A stretch of 64,000 bases of DNA, taken from Bacillus sp. 123MFChir2 (GTDB lineage Bacteria > Bacillota > Bacilli > Bacillales > Bacillaceae_G). The translations under genes were made by a program, and so were the position numbers. The stretch lies in NCBI RefSeq assembly GCF_000383235.1, contig NZ_KB910928.1:62001-126000 (forward strand), given 5' to 3'. How positions within the stretch are numbered: the first letter of the stretch is position 1; each line of letters begins with the position of its first letter. The notes under the pieces were generated by a model, which was not told the DNA's origin, ran no database searches, and worked only from the letters and a program-made list of their open reading frames with translations. Below are positions 1 to 8,593 of this stretch, one piece after another.

Positions 1-50
1 TGAATATGTATACGGCGCAGCTCTGATGCTTGTCTACCATCTACTCGCAT
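1..50 (-). CDS. rph: ribonuclease PH, N-terminal start only (partial)
   Basis: The first 16 codons on the minus strand read MRVDGRQASELRRIHI, the typical beginning of bacterial RNase PH, the phosphorolytic 3'-5' exoribonuclease that trims tRNA 3' ends. A strong ribosome binding site (AAGGGGG, near 60-68) lies in front of the ATG at 50. The rest of the gene is outside the window. It follows gerM on the same strand, as in other Bacillus, but a terminator hairpin lies between them. The call rests on the start sequence plus synteny. Confidence 0.8.
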   Translation of the reverse strand, partial: MRVDGRQASELRRIHI

Positions 51-121
51 AAAAATAACCCCCTTGTAACTACTACTTGTTAGTATAGCCCATTCAAAAT
101 TTATGTTATGTATTGAAATAA

Positions 122-151
122 AAGAAGGGGAATTAGCTGCATTCCCCTTCT
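122..151 (-). terminator. terminator after gerM
   Basis: A 10-bp perfect stem (124-133 with 141-150, GAAGGGGAAT/ATTCCCCTTC) with a 7-nt loop is followed on the minus strand by a T-rich stretch. It lies between the gerM stop and the rph start, so rph probably has its own promoter or depends on read-through. Confidence 0.8.
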
Positions 152-184
152 CTTCCTACATTCAGTATATCAAATTATTTCCGT

Positions 185-1225
185 TTAAAAACTACCTGTA
201 TTCACGTTTTTCGGACGATCCACTGGTTTTATTAATTTATCGCCCTTTTCTGTAACGAGATTCGCCTTTCCATTCACTTGAATAGATACATTTTCCACAC
301 CTTGTTTTTCCGTTAAAGATAATACAAGCGACTGCAATACATAGTTGGAAATTGCACTTTTATCTTTATTCACATAAATATTTTCATTAAAGTTCAATGT
401 CACGGTCCCTTTTTCAAGTTTTGGTTCATTGATTAATCTCACATCTGGATTAAAATCATATGTTAACGCCGACTTTTGCGACGGTCCTTTCACGAGTTCT
501 TTTACAATTGTCGCAGCTTCATTTTCCTTTCCTTCAGCAACGCGGCGTGTTACCGGCACATAATATGTTTGCTTATTATTTTGCGCTAAGAAATACAGCG
601 TAATTGGTTTTGTATTTGCAAGATCCGCAACTTGCTCATCGTCAAAGTTAATACCATTCGCTCGGCTGAATCCATTACCAATCGGTGTACCAGCAACAGG
701 CATTTTCGCTAAATCTTGCCCATTCATACTAAACTTCACATTCTTTACTTCTTTAAACTGTGTTAATGTCCAAGTAACCGCTTCTACAATGCGGCGTTCT
801 TCTTCTTTTTTATAGTTTTTCAGTTCTTTTGAAAAATCAACAACTGCAGTCCCATCTTTTTTCACATCAACTGTCATTTCTGTATCCGCTGGGAGCACAG
901 CTTGAAATCCATTTGGCAATACATTTGTTACCGGTCCGTCTTTCACTAAGTATTGTAATGACTGCTTAATTACCGCGTTATCTTTTGGAGCAGGTAACTG
1001 CACCGTTTGCGGCACAACATAACCATTTTTATCTACAAGATATAAATCTAATTTTTTCGTTTCCCCTTGTTTTGCAGTTTCTTTCTTCTCACCATCCGTA
1101 TACGTTACTTTCTTAGGCGGATCAATTTGCTCTGTTGCTTTTTCCTTACTAAACAAACCGCATCCTGCTAATAAAACTGTACTTAATGTAGCACAAACAA
1201 TCCATTTGAAAGTCGATCTAGGCAT
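185..1225 (-). CDS. gerM: spore germination/sporulation lipoprotein GerM
   Basis: 346-residue exported lipoprotein. A hydrophobic signal segment ends in the lipobox LLAGC (Cys near residue 22), so it should be lipidated and anchored outside the membrane. Two GerMN domains follow, roughly residues 75-180 and 215-330, each with the pattern of an ALP...ELVKGP segment and a late QSL.Q.GV-type strand. In Bacillus subtilis GerM is needed for normal sporulation and germination and contributes to engulfment-stage channel assembly. It starts at ATG 1225 with an AGGGGG ribosome binding site. Neighbours racE and rph match the conserved order, but the nir operon is inserted between racE and gerM here. 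Confidence 0.93.
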   Translation of the reverse strand: MPRSTFKWIVCATLSTVLLAGCGLFSKEKATEQIDPPKKVTYTDGEKKETAKQGETKKLDLYLVDKNGYVVPQTVQLPAPKDNAVIKQSLQYLVKDGPVTNVLPNGFQAVLPADTEMTVDVKKDGTAVVDFSKELKNYKKEEERRIVEAVTWTLTQFKEVKNVKFSMNGQDLAKMPVAGTPIGNGFSRANGINFDDEQVADLANTKPITLYFLAQNNKQTYYVPVTRRVAEGKENEAATIVKELVKGPSQKSALTYDFNPDVRLINEPKLEKGTVTLNFNENIYVNKDKSAISNYVLQSLVLSLTEKQGVENVSIQVNGKANLVTEKGDKLIKPVDRPKNVNTGSF

Positions 1226-1344
1226 ATGCTTTCCCCCTAAAAAATCTAAGTTTGTACTATATGTATACGAGCCCGAGTTTCACTTTAGAACAAGCAATGA
1301 CAACTTATCTAAAAAAACGTATCTACTCAGTCACTCTAAAAAAA

Positions 1345-1460
1345 AGGCAGAACCACCCTTTTCTTTTTAGGTTGGCGAGTGCAACTGGCCGCGTGTTAGA
1401 GCGGTCAGGGCCTTTTCTTGCCACGTGCAACGTTTTAAGACAAAGAAAGGTAGCGAGGTG
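1345..1460 (+). repeat. dispersed intergenic repeat, copy A (bcr-like)
   Basis: Shares a core with at least eight other places in the window. Read on the plus strand the core forms a hairpin CTGGCCGC...GCGGTCAG (about 1384-1408), fully paired with one G-T pair, flanked by conserved GGGCCTTTTC and CACGTGCAA blocks. In this annotation the strand of each copy is the one on which this hairpin pairs fully. The 80-codon open frame across it is most likely spurious. Confidence 0.8.
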
Positions 1461-1514
1461 GATGTCCATTTTTATCTTCGTAACCGCAATCTAGATGATG
1501 AAACATGAAAATAA

Positions 1515-1556
1515 CTTTCTAATGAAATGTATGACTGAGTAGTTACAAAATAAATT
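1515..1556 (+). repeat. short repeat with CTGAGTAGTTAC core, copy 1
   Basis: The stretch TTCTAATGAAATG...CTGAGTAGTTAC.AAATA recurs with few changes at 9679-9716. Both copies are intergenic. Function unknown. Confidence 0.5.
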
Positions 1557-1593
1557 ACAGACATTTTTGAACAATTTATGAATCCCTCAAAAT

Positions 1594-1609
1594 TGTGATA
1601 AATATCACA
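1594..1609 (+). promoter_or_regulatory. FNR binding site of the nir operon
   Basis: TGTGATAAATATCACA is a perfect TGTGA-N6-TCACA palindrome, the Fnr/Crp-family consensus used in Bacillus for anaerobic activation. Its centre (1601.5) lies about 42 bp before the start point expected from the -10 box at 1632-1637, the class II activator position. Confidence 0.9.
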
Positions 1610-1631
1610 TCTCCTTATTCTTCAAAACTTT

Positions 1632-1637
1632 TATAAT
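1632..1637 (+). promoter_or_regulatory. -10 box of the nirB promoter
   Basis: A perfect TATAAT at 1632-1637 puts the transcription start near 1643-1644, about 45 bp before the nirB start. No good -35 box is seen at the proper distance; the FNR palindrome occupies that region, as in activator-dependent promoters. Confidence 0.8.
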
Positions 1638-1687
1638 ACAAGCATAAAAGATTGTTAAACATTTCACATAAAAGAAGGGAAATGAAT

Positions 1688-4093
1688 ATGAAAACACGTT
1701 TAGTCATGATCGGAAATGGTATGGCGGGAATACGCTGCATCGAAGAAATTTTAAAACAAAACGATACCTTATATGACATTACCATTTTCGGAGATGAACC
1801 GCACCCAAACTACAATCGCATTATGCTCTCCCACGTCCTACAAGGAAAGACAAACATGCAAGATATCATTATGAACGAATATAGTTGGTACAAAGAAAAT
1901 GATATTACGTTGTATACAAATGAAAAAGTGCTGAAAATTGATCGAGAAGAACAAGTCATTGTTACAGACACGAATCGTCTTGTTATGTACGACAAACTCA
2001 TAATCGCAACAGGATCCAGTGCATTTATTTTACCCGTGGAAGGTGCAAACCTCCCTGGTGTAACAGGTTTTCGTACAATCGAAGATACACAATTTATGAT
2101 GGATACCGCTAAACAATATAAAAAAGCAGTTGTCATTGGCGGTGGATTGCTTGGTTTAGAAGCAGCACGAGGACTTATTGACTTAGGAATGGACGTACAT
2201 GTTGTTCATTTAATGCCGCACTTAATGGAACAACAACTCGACGCTAAAGCAGCTTCACTATTGCGCGAAGATTTAGAATCACAAGGCATGAAATTCCTTA
2301 TGGAAAAGAAAACAGTAAAAATTCTTGGTACAAACCACGTTGAGGGCATTCAATTTGCAGATGGCGATATTGTAGAATGTGATTTAATCGTCATGGCTGT
2401 TGGTATACGTCCAAATACACAGTTAGCAAAAGATGCTGATTTACTTGTGAACCGCGGCATTGTCATCAATGACTATATGCAGACAAATGATGCATCCATC
2501 TATGCGGTTGGTGAATGCGCAGAGCATAAAGGGATCGCTTATGGTCTTGTTGCACCGCTCTATGAGCAAGGTGCTGTATTAGCAAAACACATTACAAATG
2601 CACAAACTGATGGATATACCGGCAGCATGGTCGGTACACAGCTGAAAGTTGCAGGATGCGATTTATTCTCTGCTGGTCAAATTTATGAAGATGATAAGAC
2701 AAAAGCAATCTCCATTTTTGACGAATGTACACGTTCCTATAAAAAGGTACTCATCCAGGACAATAAAGTTGTTGGTATTGTTTTATATGGTGACACAACT
2801 GACGGCACACGCCTCTTCAGCATGCTAAAAAAAGAAGAAGATATACAAGAATACACACCTGCTTCTCTTCTACATAAAGCTGGTGAAGATAACGGACTTG
2901 ACGTTGCAAGTATGAGTGCTGATGAAACGGTTTGCGGATGTAATGGCGTCACAAAAGGAACAATTGTTCACGCTATTTTAGAACAAGACTTAACGACATT
3001 TGAAGAAGTAAAAGGGTGTACAAAAGCTGCAGGATCATGCGGTAAATGTCGCCCAGTTGTGGAACAAATTTTATCTCATACACTTGGAGATAACTTTGAT
3101 GCTTCTGTCCAAGTTGCAGGCATGTGCGGGTGTACAACCTTATCTCGCGATGAAGTTGTAGCCGCAATTCACGAGAAAGGGTTAAAGTCACCAAAAGAAG
3201 TACGAAACGTTCTTAACTTCTCCCACGAAGAAGGCTGTTCAAAATGTCGCCCTGCATTAAATTATTATTTACGGATGATTTGCCCAGAAGAGTATGCCGA
3301 TGATAAAGCATCCCGCTTCGTTAACGAAAGAATGAATGGAAATATTCAACATGACGGAACATTTTCTGTGATTCCACGTATGTACGGTGGCGTTACAACT
3401 GCAGATGATTTAATGAAAATTGCAGAAGTTGCGAAGAAATACGACGTCCCGCTCGTGAAAATAACAGGTGCAAGCCGCATCGGGTTATATGGTGTAAAAA
3501 AAGAAGATTTACCAAAAGTATGGGCTGATCTCGATATGAATTCTGGCTACGCTTACTCGAAGTCTCTTCGTAATGTAAAATCATGTGTCGGATCCCGCTT
3601 CTGCCGCTTCGGTACAAAAGATTCATTAGGACTTGGCATGTTGCTTGAACAGTCATTAGAAATGGTAGATACACCACATAAAATGAAAATGGGTGTAACA
3701 GGTTGTCCGCGTAACTGTGCAGAAGCATTAACGAAAGACTTCGGCGTCGTTTGTGTTGAAAATGGTTTCCAGCTTTATATCGGAGGTAACGGTGGTACAG
3801 AAGTACGCGAAGCTGACTTTGTAATGATTGTCCCTTCAGAAGAAGATGTACTCCGCATCGCCACAGCTTACGTGCAACACTACCGCGAAACTGGTATTTA
3901 CGGCGAGCGTACAGCCCCTTGGGTAGAACGACTAGGCTTAGATCAAATAAAAGAAGTGCTGCAAGATGAAAGTATGGTTGCTATATTAAACGAACGCTTC
4001 CAAACAGCACGAAATACCTACGAAGAAGCTTGGGGACAAGCACTAGAAACCGGGTCACTAAAAACAATGTATGAAGTAGAGAGTGTAAAATAA
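1688..4093 (+). CDS. nirB: nitrite reductase [NAD(P)H], large subunit
   Basis: 801-residue cytoplasmic siroheme nitrite reductase, reducing nitrite to ammonium with NAD(P)H. In order: FAD and NAD(P)H binding domains (GNGMAGIRC near the start; GGGLLGLEAARG near residue 155), two BFD-like [2Fe-2S] segments with CGCN...CGKC and CGCT...CSKC cysteines (about 415-555), then the sulfite/nitrite reductase domain whose CVGSRFC (about 632-638) and CPRNC (about 672-676) hold the coupled [4Fe-4S]-siroheme. The ATG at 1688 is chosen because AAGAAGGGA lies 7 nt upstream; an in-frame ATG at 1652 has no site. First gene of an operon with nirD and siroheme genes, behind an FNR box, so induction under low oxygen is expected. 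Also called nasD. Confidence 0.96.
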   Translation: MKTRLVMIGNGMAGIRCIEEILKQNDTLYDITIFGDEPHPNYNRIMLSHVLQGKTNMQDIIMNEYSWYKENDITLYTNEKVLKIDREEQVIVTDTNRLVMYDKLIIATGSSAFILPVEGANLPGVTGFRTIEDTQFMMDTAKQYKKAVVIGGGLLGLEAARGLIDLGMDVHVVHLMPHLMEQQLDAKAASLLREDLESQGMKFLMEKKTVKILGTNHVEGIQFADGDIVECDLIVMAVGIRPNTQLAKDADLLVNRGIVINDYMQTNDASIYAVGECAEHKGIAYGLVAPLYEQGAVLAKHITNAQTDGYTGSMVGTQLKVAGCDLFSAGQIYEDDKTKAISIFDECTRSYKKVLIQDNKVVGIVLYGDTTDGTRLFSMLKKEEDIQEYTPASLLHKAGEDNGLDVASMSADETVCGCNGVTKGTIVHAILEQDLTTFEEVKGCTKAAGSCGKCRPVVEQILSHTLGDNFDASVQVAGMCGCTTLSRDEVVAAIHEKGLKSPKEVRNVLNFSHEEGCSKCRPALNYYLRMICPEEYADDKASRFVNERMNGNIQHDGTFSVIPRMYGGVTTADDLMKIAEVAKKYDVPLVKITGASRIGLYGVKKEDLPKVWADLDMNSGYAYSKSLRNVKSCVGSRFCRFGTKDSLGLGMLLEQSLEMVDTPHKMKMGVTGCPRNCAEALTKDFGVVCVENGFQLYIGGNGGTEVREADFVMIVPSEEDVLRIATAYVQHYRETGIYGERTAPWVERLGLDQIKEVLQDESMVAILNERFQTARNTYEEAWGQALETGSLKTMYEVESVK

Positions 4094-4105
4094 GGAGCGA
4101 TTCAT

Positions 4106-4423
4106 ATGTTACAAACGAAAGAAAAAATAAAAATTATGGCTGCCACGGATCTTCCTGTACAAATCGGTAAGGAAGTTCGCATAAAGGATATGTCTATTGC
4201 CTTATTTCGCCTGGCAAACGGCGACATTCGCGCTGTAGAAAATCGGTGTCCTCATAAAAATGGCCCATTAGCGGAAGGAATTGTTTCTGGCGAATTTGTC
4301 TTTTGTCCGCTACACGATTGGAAAATTTCATTACGAACAGGTGAAGTACAAAAACCTGATGATGGCTGTATTCAAACGTATGAAGTACAAATTATTGATG
4401 GCGATATTTATATATACATGTAA
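4106..4423 (+). CDS. nirD: nitrite reductase [NAD(P)H], small subunit (Rieske)
   Basis: 105-residue Rieske-type [2Fe-2S] protein, the partner subunit of NirB. The cluster ligands are visible as CPHKNG and, 17 residues later, CPLHDW. The length is usual for NirD/NasE. It starts 12 bp after the nirB stop with a good AAGGAG site and is clearly co-transcribed with nirB. A hairpin follows its stop (4431-4455), so expression of the downstream siroheme genes may be tuned separately. Confidence 0.95.
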   Translation: MLQTKEKIKIMAATDLPVQIGKEVRIKDMSIALFRLANGDIRAVENRCPHKNGPLAEGIVSGEFVFCPLHDWKISLRTGEVQKPDDGCIQTYEVQIIDGDIYIYM

Positions 4424-4430
4424 CTTATAC

Positions 4431-4455
4431 AAGGAAGCCTCTTCTCGGCTTCCTT
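4431..4455 (+). promoter_or_regulatory. hairpin between nirD and cobA
   Basis: Perfect 9-bp stem AAGGAAGCC (4431-4439) with GGCTTCCTT (4447-4455), loop 7 nt. No T-run follows, so it is a weak terminator or an RNA stabiliser/processing site rather than a full stop. Confidence 0.55.
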
Positions 4456-4482
4456 TCCAGTAAAAACAGATGAGGTGTAGAG

Positions 4483-5907
4483 ATGAACGGATACGTATAT
4501 TTAGTTGGTGCAGGACCTGGTGATGAAGGGCTTATTACAAAAAAAGCAATCGAGTGCTTACAAAAAGCAGATATTGTTTTATATGACCGCTTGTTAAATC
4601 AAAATTTACTTCGCTATACAAAGTCAACATGCGAACTTGTCTACTGCGGAAAAATGCCAACAAATCATGTGATGCGCCAAGAAATGATTAACGCGCATTT
4701 ACTTCAATTTGCTAAAGAAGGTAAGATTGTTGTCCGCTTAAAAGGCGGAGACCCCTCTATCTTTGGCCGAGTTGGTGAAGAAGCAGCCGCTTTAGCAGCA
4801 GAAAACATTCCATATGAGATTGTACCAGGTATTACATCTAGCATCGCCGCAAGCGCGTATGCCGGCATCCCTCTCACCCATCGTGATTACAGTAATAGCG
4901 TGACATTACTAACCGGTCATACAAAAGGACCGATTCAGGATCATGTCAACTACAACTCACTCTTAAATAGTGATACCGTTGCCTTTTACATGGGTATTAA
5001 AAACTTACCGACCATTTGCGAAAACTTACTGCAAACTGGAAAGAAAAAAGATACACCAGTAGCAGTCATCGAATGGGGTACAACCGGAAGACAGCGAGTT
5101 GTTACAGGTACGCTCGCCACAATTGTTGATATCGTCAAAAAGGAACACATTTCCAACCCTTCCATGACAATTGTCGGGGATGTCGTATCCTTACGTAAAC
5201 AAATCGCTTGGAAAGAACATAAGCCATTACACGGAAAAAAAGTTTTGCTCGCCTCTTCATCAAATAAAACAAGTAAAGCAGAGCAAACATTACAAGAAGC
5301 TGGAGCAGAGACTTATCAAATTCCAACTTTCAAAAAACGAGATTACACATTAACACAGGAACAACTCCGCGAAGTTTTTGATGCCAAACGTCTTGTTTTC
5401 TGTTCAGCCGAAAGCGTAGCAATTTTGTTACAATCATGCGCACAGCACCGGAAAGATATTCGTTCCTTACAAGGAGTTCTCCAGCATATGAATCATACTG
5501 CTGAGGAAGCACTTATGAAATATGGACTCTTCAGTGAACAAGCAAGGTTTTCTACAAAACCAACTGTATATCTAGGACGAAATATAAATCGAATTGCTGT
5601 TATTCAAGAAAAGATCGGAAATGGTTCTTATATAATGACACATGAATATCAAATCGATCATCGTTTTGATGAAATCCATACACGTATGCTCTCTGAATTT
5701 ACATGGGATAGCATTGTATTTGAAGGGCGCGCCGCAATTGATACATTTATAGCAGAAGTTAAACGCCTTGGTTTCATGCATATTGTCAATTTACCATTCT
5801 CGTATACAGATGAACTAACTTTACAGTACGCAAATAAAGTCGGATTCCAAAACATCGATTATGAATTACAAGCAATTTTTAACGAGAAAGAAGTGACGAA
5901 ACGGTGA
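4483..5907 (+). CDS. cobA: uroporphyrinogen-III C-methyltransferase fused to a HemD-like domain
   Basis: 474 residues. Residues 1 to about 240 are a complete SUMT/CobA methyltransferase: VGAGPGDEGLIT at the start, VRLKGGDPSIFGR and VPGITSSIAA are the SAM and substrate motifs. It methylates uroporphyrinogen III twice to precorrin-2, the first step to siroheme. Residues about 250-474 resemble uroporphyrinogen-III synthase (HemD), beginning LHGKKVLLASS; this half is more divergent and I cannot judge whether it is catalytic. Such fusions are known in Firmicutes. Start ATG has a GAGGTG site. It overlaps sirB by 4 nt (GTGA). Confidence 0.92.
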   Translation: MNGYVYLVGAGPGDEGLITKKAIECLQKADIVLYDRLLNQNLLRYTKSTCELVYCGKMPTNHVMRQEMINAHLLQFAKEGKIVVRLKGGDPSIFGRVGEEAAALAAENIPYEIVPGITSSIAASAYAGIPLTHRDYSNSVTLLTGHTKGPIQDHVNYNSLLNSDTVAFYMGIKNLPTICENLLQTGKKKDTPVAVIEWGTTGRQRVVTGTLATIVDIVKKEHISNPSMTIVGDVVSLRKQIAWKEHKPLHGKKVLLASSSNKTSKAEQTLQEAGAETYQIPTFKKRDYTLTQEQLREVFDAKRLVFCSAESVAILLQSCAQHRKDIRSLQGVLQHMNHTAEEALMKYGLFSEQARFSTKPTVYLGRNINRIAVIQEKIGNGSYIMTHEYQIDHRFDEIHTRMLSEFTWDSIVFEGRAAIDTFIAEVKRLGFMHIVNLPFSYTDELTLQYANKVGFQNIDYELQAIFNEKEVTKR

Positions 5908-6614
5908 AAGGAATTGTTTATATTGGGCACGGCAGTCGATTACAAGAAGGCAATGAGCAATTCATCCACTTTGTCCAGTCCGTTATAAAAGAGCGAAATG
6001 AAGGTATTCAAAAAATCGGCTTTCTTGAACTCACAACACCAACTGTCCAAGATGCAATTACAGAAGCAATTTTAGACGGAGCAACTGAGGTTTTACTTGT
6101 CCCTGTTTTATTATTTGCAGCGGCTCATTATAAACGTGACGTTCCTTTCGAAATTGAGCAAGTGAAAAGGCGCTTTCCGCATATTACATTTTCAGTTGTA
6201 CCACCATTTAGTACACACCCACTCATGATTGAACTTGTAATCAAAAGAATACGAGAAGCATTGCCTATACAAGATAGCGAAATTCTACTCGTCGGCCGAG
6301 GTAGTAGTGATACTCAGCCTATACATGAATTGCAGAAAATTGGATCCGCAGTTGAGCGAAAAATCGGTATACCAGTTTCCTGCTCTTTTTTAACAAAAGG
6401 AGCACCTTCTTTTACCGAAAAACTTGATCGTATAGCAGCAGCGGCTCAGCACGTATATGTCATGCCATACCTTCTCTTTACTGGATTATTACTTCAAAAA
6501 ATTGAGCGCCGTACGCACACGTATACGAACGTGACAACATGTAACTGCCTTCAATTTGATCCCTATATGAAGTCCGCATTATTAGAACGAATGGAGGAAT
6601 ATGTACATGTATAA
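5904..6614 (+). CDS. sirB: sirohydrochlorin ferrochelatase SirB/CbiX
   Basis: 236-residue CbiX-family chelatase that inserts Fe2+ into sirohydrochlorin, the last step of siroheme synthesis for NirB. The signature GHGSRLQEGNEQF is at the N-terminus (metal-binding His near residue 8), and the second His lies in LLFAAAHYKRDVP near residue 75. A second, diverged half (about 120-225) repeats the fold with LLVGRGSSD. The start is GTG overlapping the cobA stop by 4 nt, a sign of translational coupling. Its 3' end overlaps sirC. Confidence 0.93.
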   Translation: MKGIVYIGHGSRLQEGNEQFIHFVQSVIKERNEGIQKIGFLELTTPTVQDAITEAILDGATEVLLVPVLLFAAAHYKRDVPFEIEQVKRRFPHITFSVVPPFSTHPLMIELVIKRIREALPIQDSEILLVGRGSSDTQPIHELQKIGSAVERKIGIPVSCSFLTKGAPSFTEKLDRIAAAAQHVYVMPYLLFTGLLLQKIERRTHTYTNVTTCNCLQFDPYMKSALLERMEEYVHV

Positions 6615-7056
6615 CTTATATCCCCTTACATGTAATCTACAAGGAAAGCGTGTTGTCATTATTGGAGGCGGCAAAATTGCATACCGAAAAGCGTGTGGAT
6701 TACAGGATACAGGAGCCCTTGTCACCGTTGTGAGTCCGGAAATTTGCGAGGAAATGAAGAAACTCTCCTATATTACATGGAAACAAAAAGCATTTACAGA
6801 TGAAGACATAAAAGATGCTCATCTCATTTATGCCGCAACAAATCATCACGATGTAAACATGACGGTCAAACAAGCAGCACATGATTTTCAGTGGGTTAAT
6901 ATCGTAAGTGACGGCACACAATCATCTTTTCACACACCTGCCGTTATTCGAAATAATGAATACATTGTAAGTATATCTACTTCAGGTAAAAATCCAGCAT
7001 TCGCCAAACGAATCAAACAAGAACTAACAGCTACGCTTCCGCAACTTATCAAGTGA
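6607..7056 (+). CDS. sirC: precorrin-2 dehydrogenase SirC
   Basis: 149-residue NAD-dependent dehydrogenase that oxidises precorrin-2 to sirohydrochlorin. The Rossmann motif VVIIGGGKIAYRKA is at about residue 15 and the family's SDG...FHTPAVIR block near 100. It is the single-function form, without the methyltransferase part found in enterobacterial CysG. GGAGG at 6593-6597 is 9 nt before the ATG at 6607 but only 3 nt before the in-frame ATG at 6601, so 6607 is preferred. It overlaps the end of sirB and closes the operon before a strong terminator. Confidence 0.93.
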   Translation: MYNLYPLTCNLQGKRVVIIGGGKIAYRKACGLQDTGALVTVVSPEICEEMKKLSYITWKQKAFTDEDIKDAHLIYAATNHHDVNMTVKQAAHDFQWVNIVSDGTQSSFHTPAVIRNNEYIVSISTSGKNPAFAKRIKQELTATLPQLIK

Positions 7057-7110
7057 AACTTTCAGCAGTGGTTACAGCTCTTATGAACAGTAAAGCGTCG
7101 ATCCTGCAAA

Positions 7111-7160
7111 AAAGACCATCCTTATGCAAATATCCATTGCATAAGGATGGTCTTTCTATA
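7111..7160 (+). terminator. strong terminator of the nir-sir operon
   Basis: Perfect 18-bp stem (7111-7128 with 7138-7155) around a 9-nt loop, followed by TCTATATTT. It ends the nitrite/siroheme operon before repeat copy B and the convergent racE gene. Confidence 0.9.
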
Positions 7161-7164
7161 TTTC

Positions 7165-7335
7165 AACACATAGATTGCTGCTATGCAGAATACAACATGC
7201 CTACTCCTGTTGTTTCAAACATGGCATGTTGCAGAAAAAGGCCCTGACCGCTCCTATGCGCGGCCAGACGCTCTCGCCTCCCCTAAAAAAGGAGGTTTTA
7301 TGTCAGTTCTTCAATTTGGATTTATAAAACGATAT
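7165..7335 (-). repeat. dispersed intergenic repeat, copy B
   Basis: Near full-length copy of the family described at 1345. The hairpin core is near 7241-7267 (CTGACCGC...GCGGCCAG on the plus strand, fully paired on the minus strand). Its right end runs to the 3' end of racE, which stops at 7322. It also contains GGAGG followed by an ATG, so gene finders may call a false 67-codon gene here. Confidence 0.8.
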
Positions 7336-8116
7336 GCTTCACATTCTCAATTGGTTGTCCAAACCACTTCGAAGCAATTTCTTTAAACACATCAATTTCT
7401 CCTGTTGTTAAGAAAAGATGATCACTTTGCTCTTCTATATCATACAACATCTTACTATGATACAAAATCGTACTTACTTCACGAGCTGTTTCATCACCTG
7501 AACTAATCAATTGTACAGAATCGCCCATAACCCGCCCAATAACTGGTTCTAAAATCGGATAATGCGTACATCCTAAAATTAATGTATCAATTTCCGTCTC
7601 CTTCAATGGTTGCAATGTTTCTCTTACCACTTCATACGCCATTTCACTCTCAAAGTTTCCACTCTCCACAAGCTCAACAAACGGCGGACAAGCTAAACTC
7701 TCTACGAATACGCGGTTGTTGATCGACTTTAATGCGTATTCGTATGCACCGCTTTTCACTGTTCCAATCGTTCCAATCACACCAACATTGTACGTATTCG
7801 TCACTTTCAGTGCCGTACGCGCACCTGGATGGATGACACCTACAACTGGAATAGATAATTTCTTTTGCATTTCTTCAAGCACAACTGCCGTTGCTGTATT
7901 ACAAGCAATTACAAGCATCTTAATATCACGCGCTAGTAAATGCTCTGTCATTTCCCATGTAAATTGTCTTACTTCTTCACGAGATCGCGGACCATATGGG
8001 CAACGTGCTGTATCTCCTAAATATATAATTCGCTCTTTCGGTAATTGCCGAATTAATTCTTTTGCTACTGTTAAACCACCAACACCTGAATCAATTACAC
8101 CAATCGCTCTATTCAA
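7322..8116 (-). CDS. racE: glutamate racemase
   Basis: Converts L-glutamate to D-glutamate for peptidoglycan (and for poly-D-glutamate where made). Motifs: [12 protein letters not shown] at the start, the catalytic ACNTAT near residue 72 and GCTHYPIL near residue 182, giving the two catalytic cysteines of the cytoplasmic MurI family. The frame is open up to ATG 8176, which would add 20 residues but has no ribosome binding site; a TTG at 8116 places the start just before AIGVIDSG, as in relatives, so it is preferred though unproven. Neighbours gerE and gerM follow the conserved order. Confidence 0.93.
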   Translation of the reverse strand: MNRAIGVIDSGVGGLTVAKELIRQLPKERIIYLGDTARCPYGPRSREEVRQFTWEMTEHLLARDIKMLVIACNTATAVVLEEMQKKLSIPVVGVIHPGARTALKVTNTYNVGVIGTIGTVKSGAYEYALKSINNRVFVESLACPPFVELVESGNFESEMAYEVVRETLQPLKETEIDTLILGCTHYPILEPVIGRVMGDSVQLISSGDETAREVSTILYHSKMLYDIEEQSDHLFLTTGEIDVFKEIASKWFGQPIENVKHIVL

Positions 8117-8254
8117 AACAATCGCCCCGTTTTCTCTTTCATAATCTAACTGTACATTTCCAAACAGTGCACTCATTCATAGAATAATAGAAGGTTCACC
8201 TTATGTACATGAATAGACCTTTTCATTTTCCTCCTTTTTCTAGTAATTTGCAAG

Positions 8255-8292
8255 ATACAAAAATAACCGGCTTTTCTTTACATGAAAGCCGG
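8255..8292 (-). terminator. terminator after gerE
   Basis: CCGGCTTT (8267-8274) pairs with AAAGCCGG (8285-8292); on the minus strand the stem is followed by TTATTTTTG. It separates gerE from racE. Confidence 0.85.
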
Positions 8293-8301
8293 CTTCATCC
8301 T

Positions 8302-8526
8302 TTATAGTTCAAGCTCTCCCATACGAAGGAGCTCGACAACCGCTTGTGAGCGTCCCTTAACTCCTAGCTTTTGCATTGCATTTGAAATATGGTTACGTAC
8401 GGTCTTTTCACTAATGAACAGTTCACTTGCAATTTCTTTTGTTGTTTTATCTTGAACGAGTAACTCAAACACTTCTCTTTCTCTTTTTGTGAGCAACGGT
8501 TTAGATTGATATTCTTTTTCCTTCAA
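8302..8526 (-). CDS. gerE: sporulation regulator GerE
   Basis: 74-residue LuxR-type helix-turn-helix protein consisting only of the DNA-binding domain, the last regulator in the mother cell cascade that controls coat genes. [14 protein letters not shown] and [14 protein letters not shown] give the HTH. The length equals B. subtilis GerE and the sequence is almost the same as I remember it. The start codon is TTG, 8 nt after an AAGGAGGG site. A sigma-K-like promoter lies upstream at 8594-8621, as expected for late mother cell expression. Confidence 0.97.
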   Translation of the reverse strand: MKEKEYQSKPLLTKREREVFELLVQDKTTKEIASELFISEKTVRNHISNAMQKLGVKGRSQAVVELLRMGELEL

Positions 8527-8593
8527 TTGGTATAACCCTCCTTGCTTAAGCCAGAGCTGTATGTGTGTAAGTTGGGTGTTTATTTAGTCAAGA

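Noticed and set aside
1252-1494. 80-codon open frame on the plus strand
   Set aside because: It runs through repeat copy A, has no ribosome binding site, and its sequence is explained by the repeat.
7053-7247. 64-codon frame starting at GTG overlapping the sirC stop
   Set aside because: It passes through the strong operon terminator (7111-7155) and has no sensible composition; the start overlap is most likely chance.
7716-8144. 142-codon frame antisense to racE
   Set aside because: Composition follows the opposite strand of racE, a clear gene, and nothing supports a second gene.
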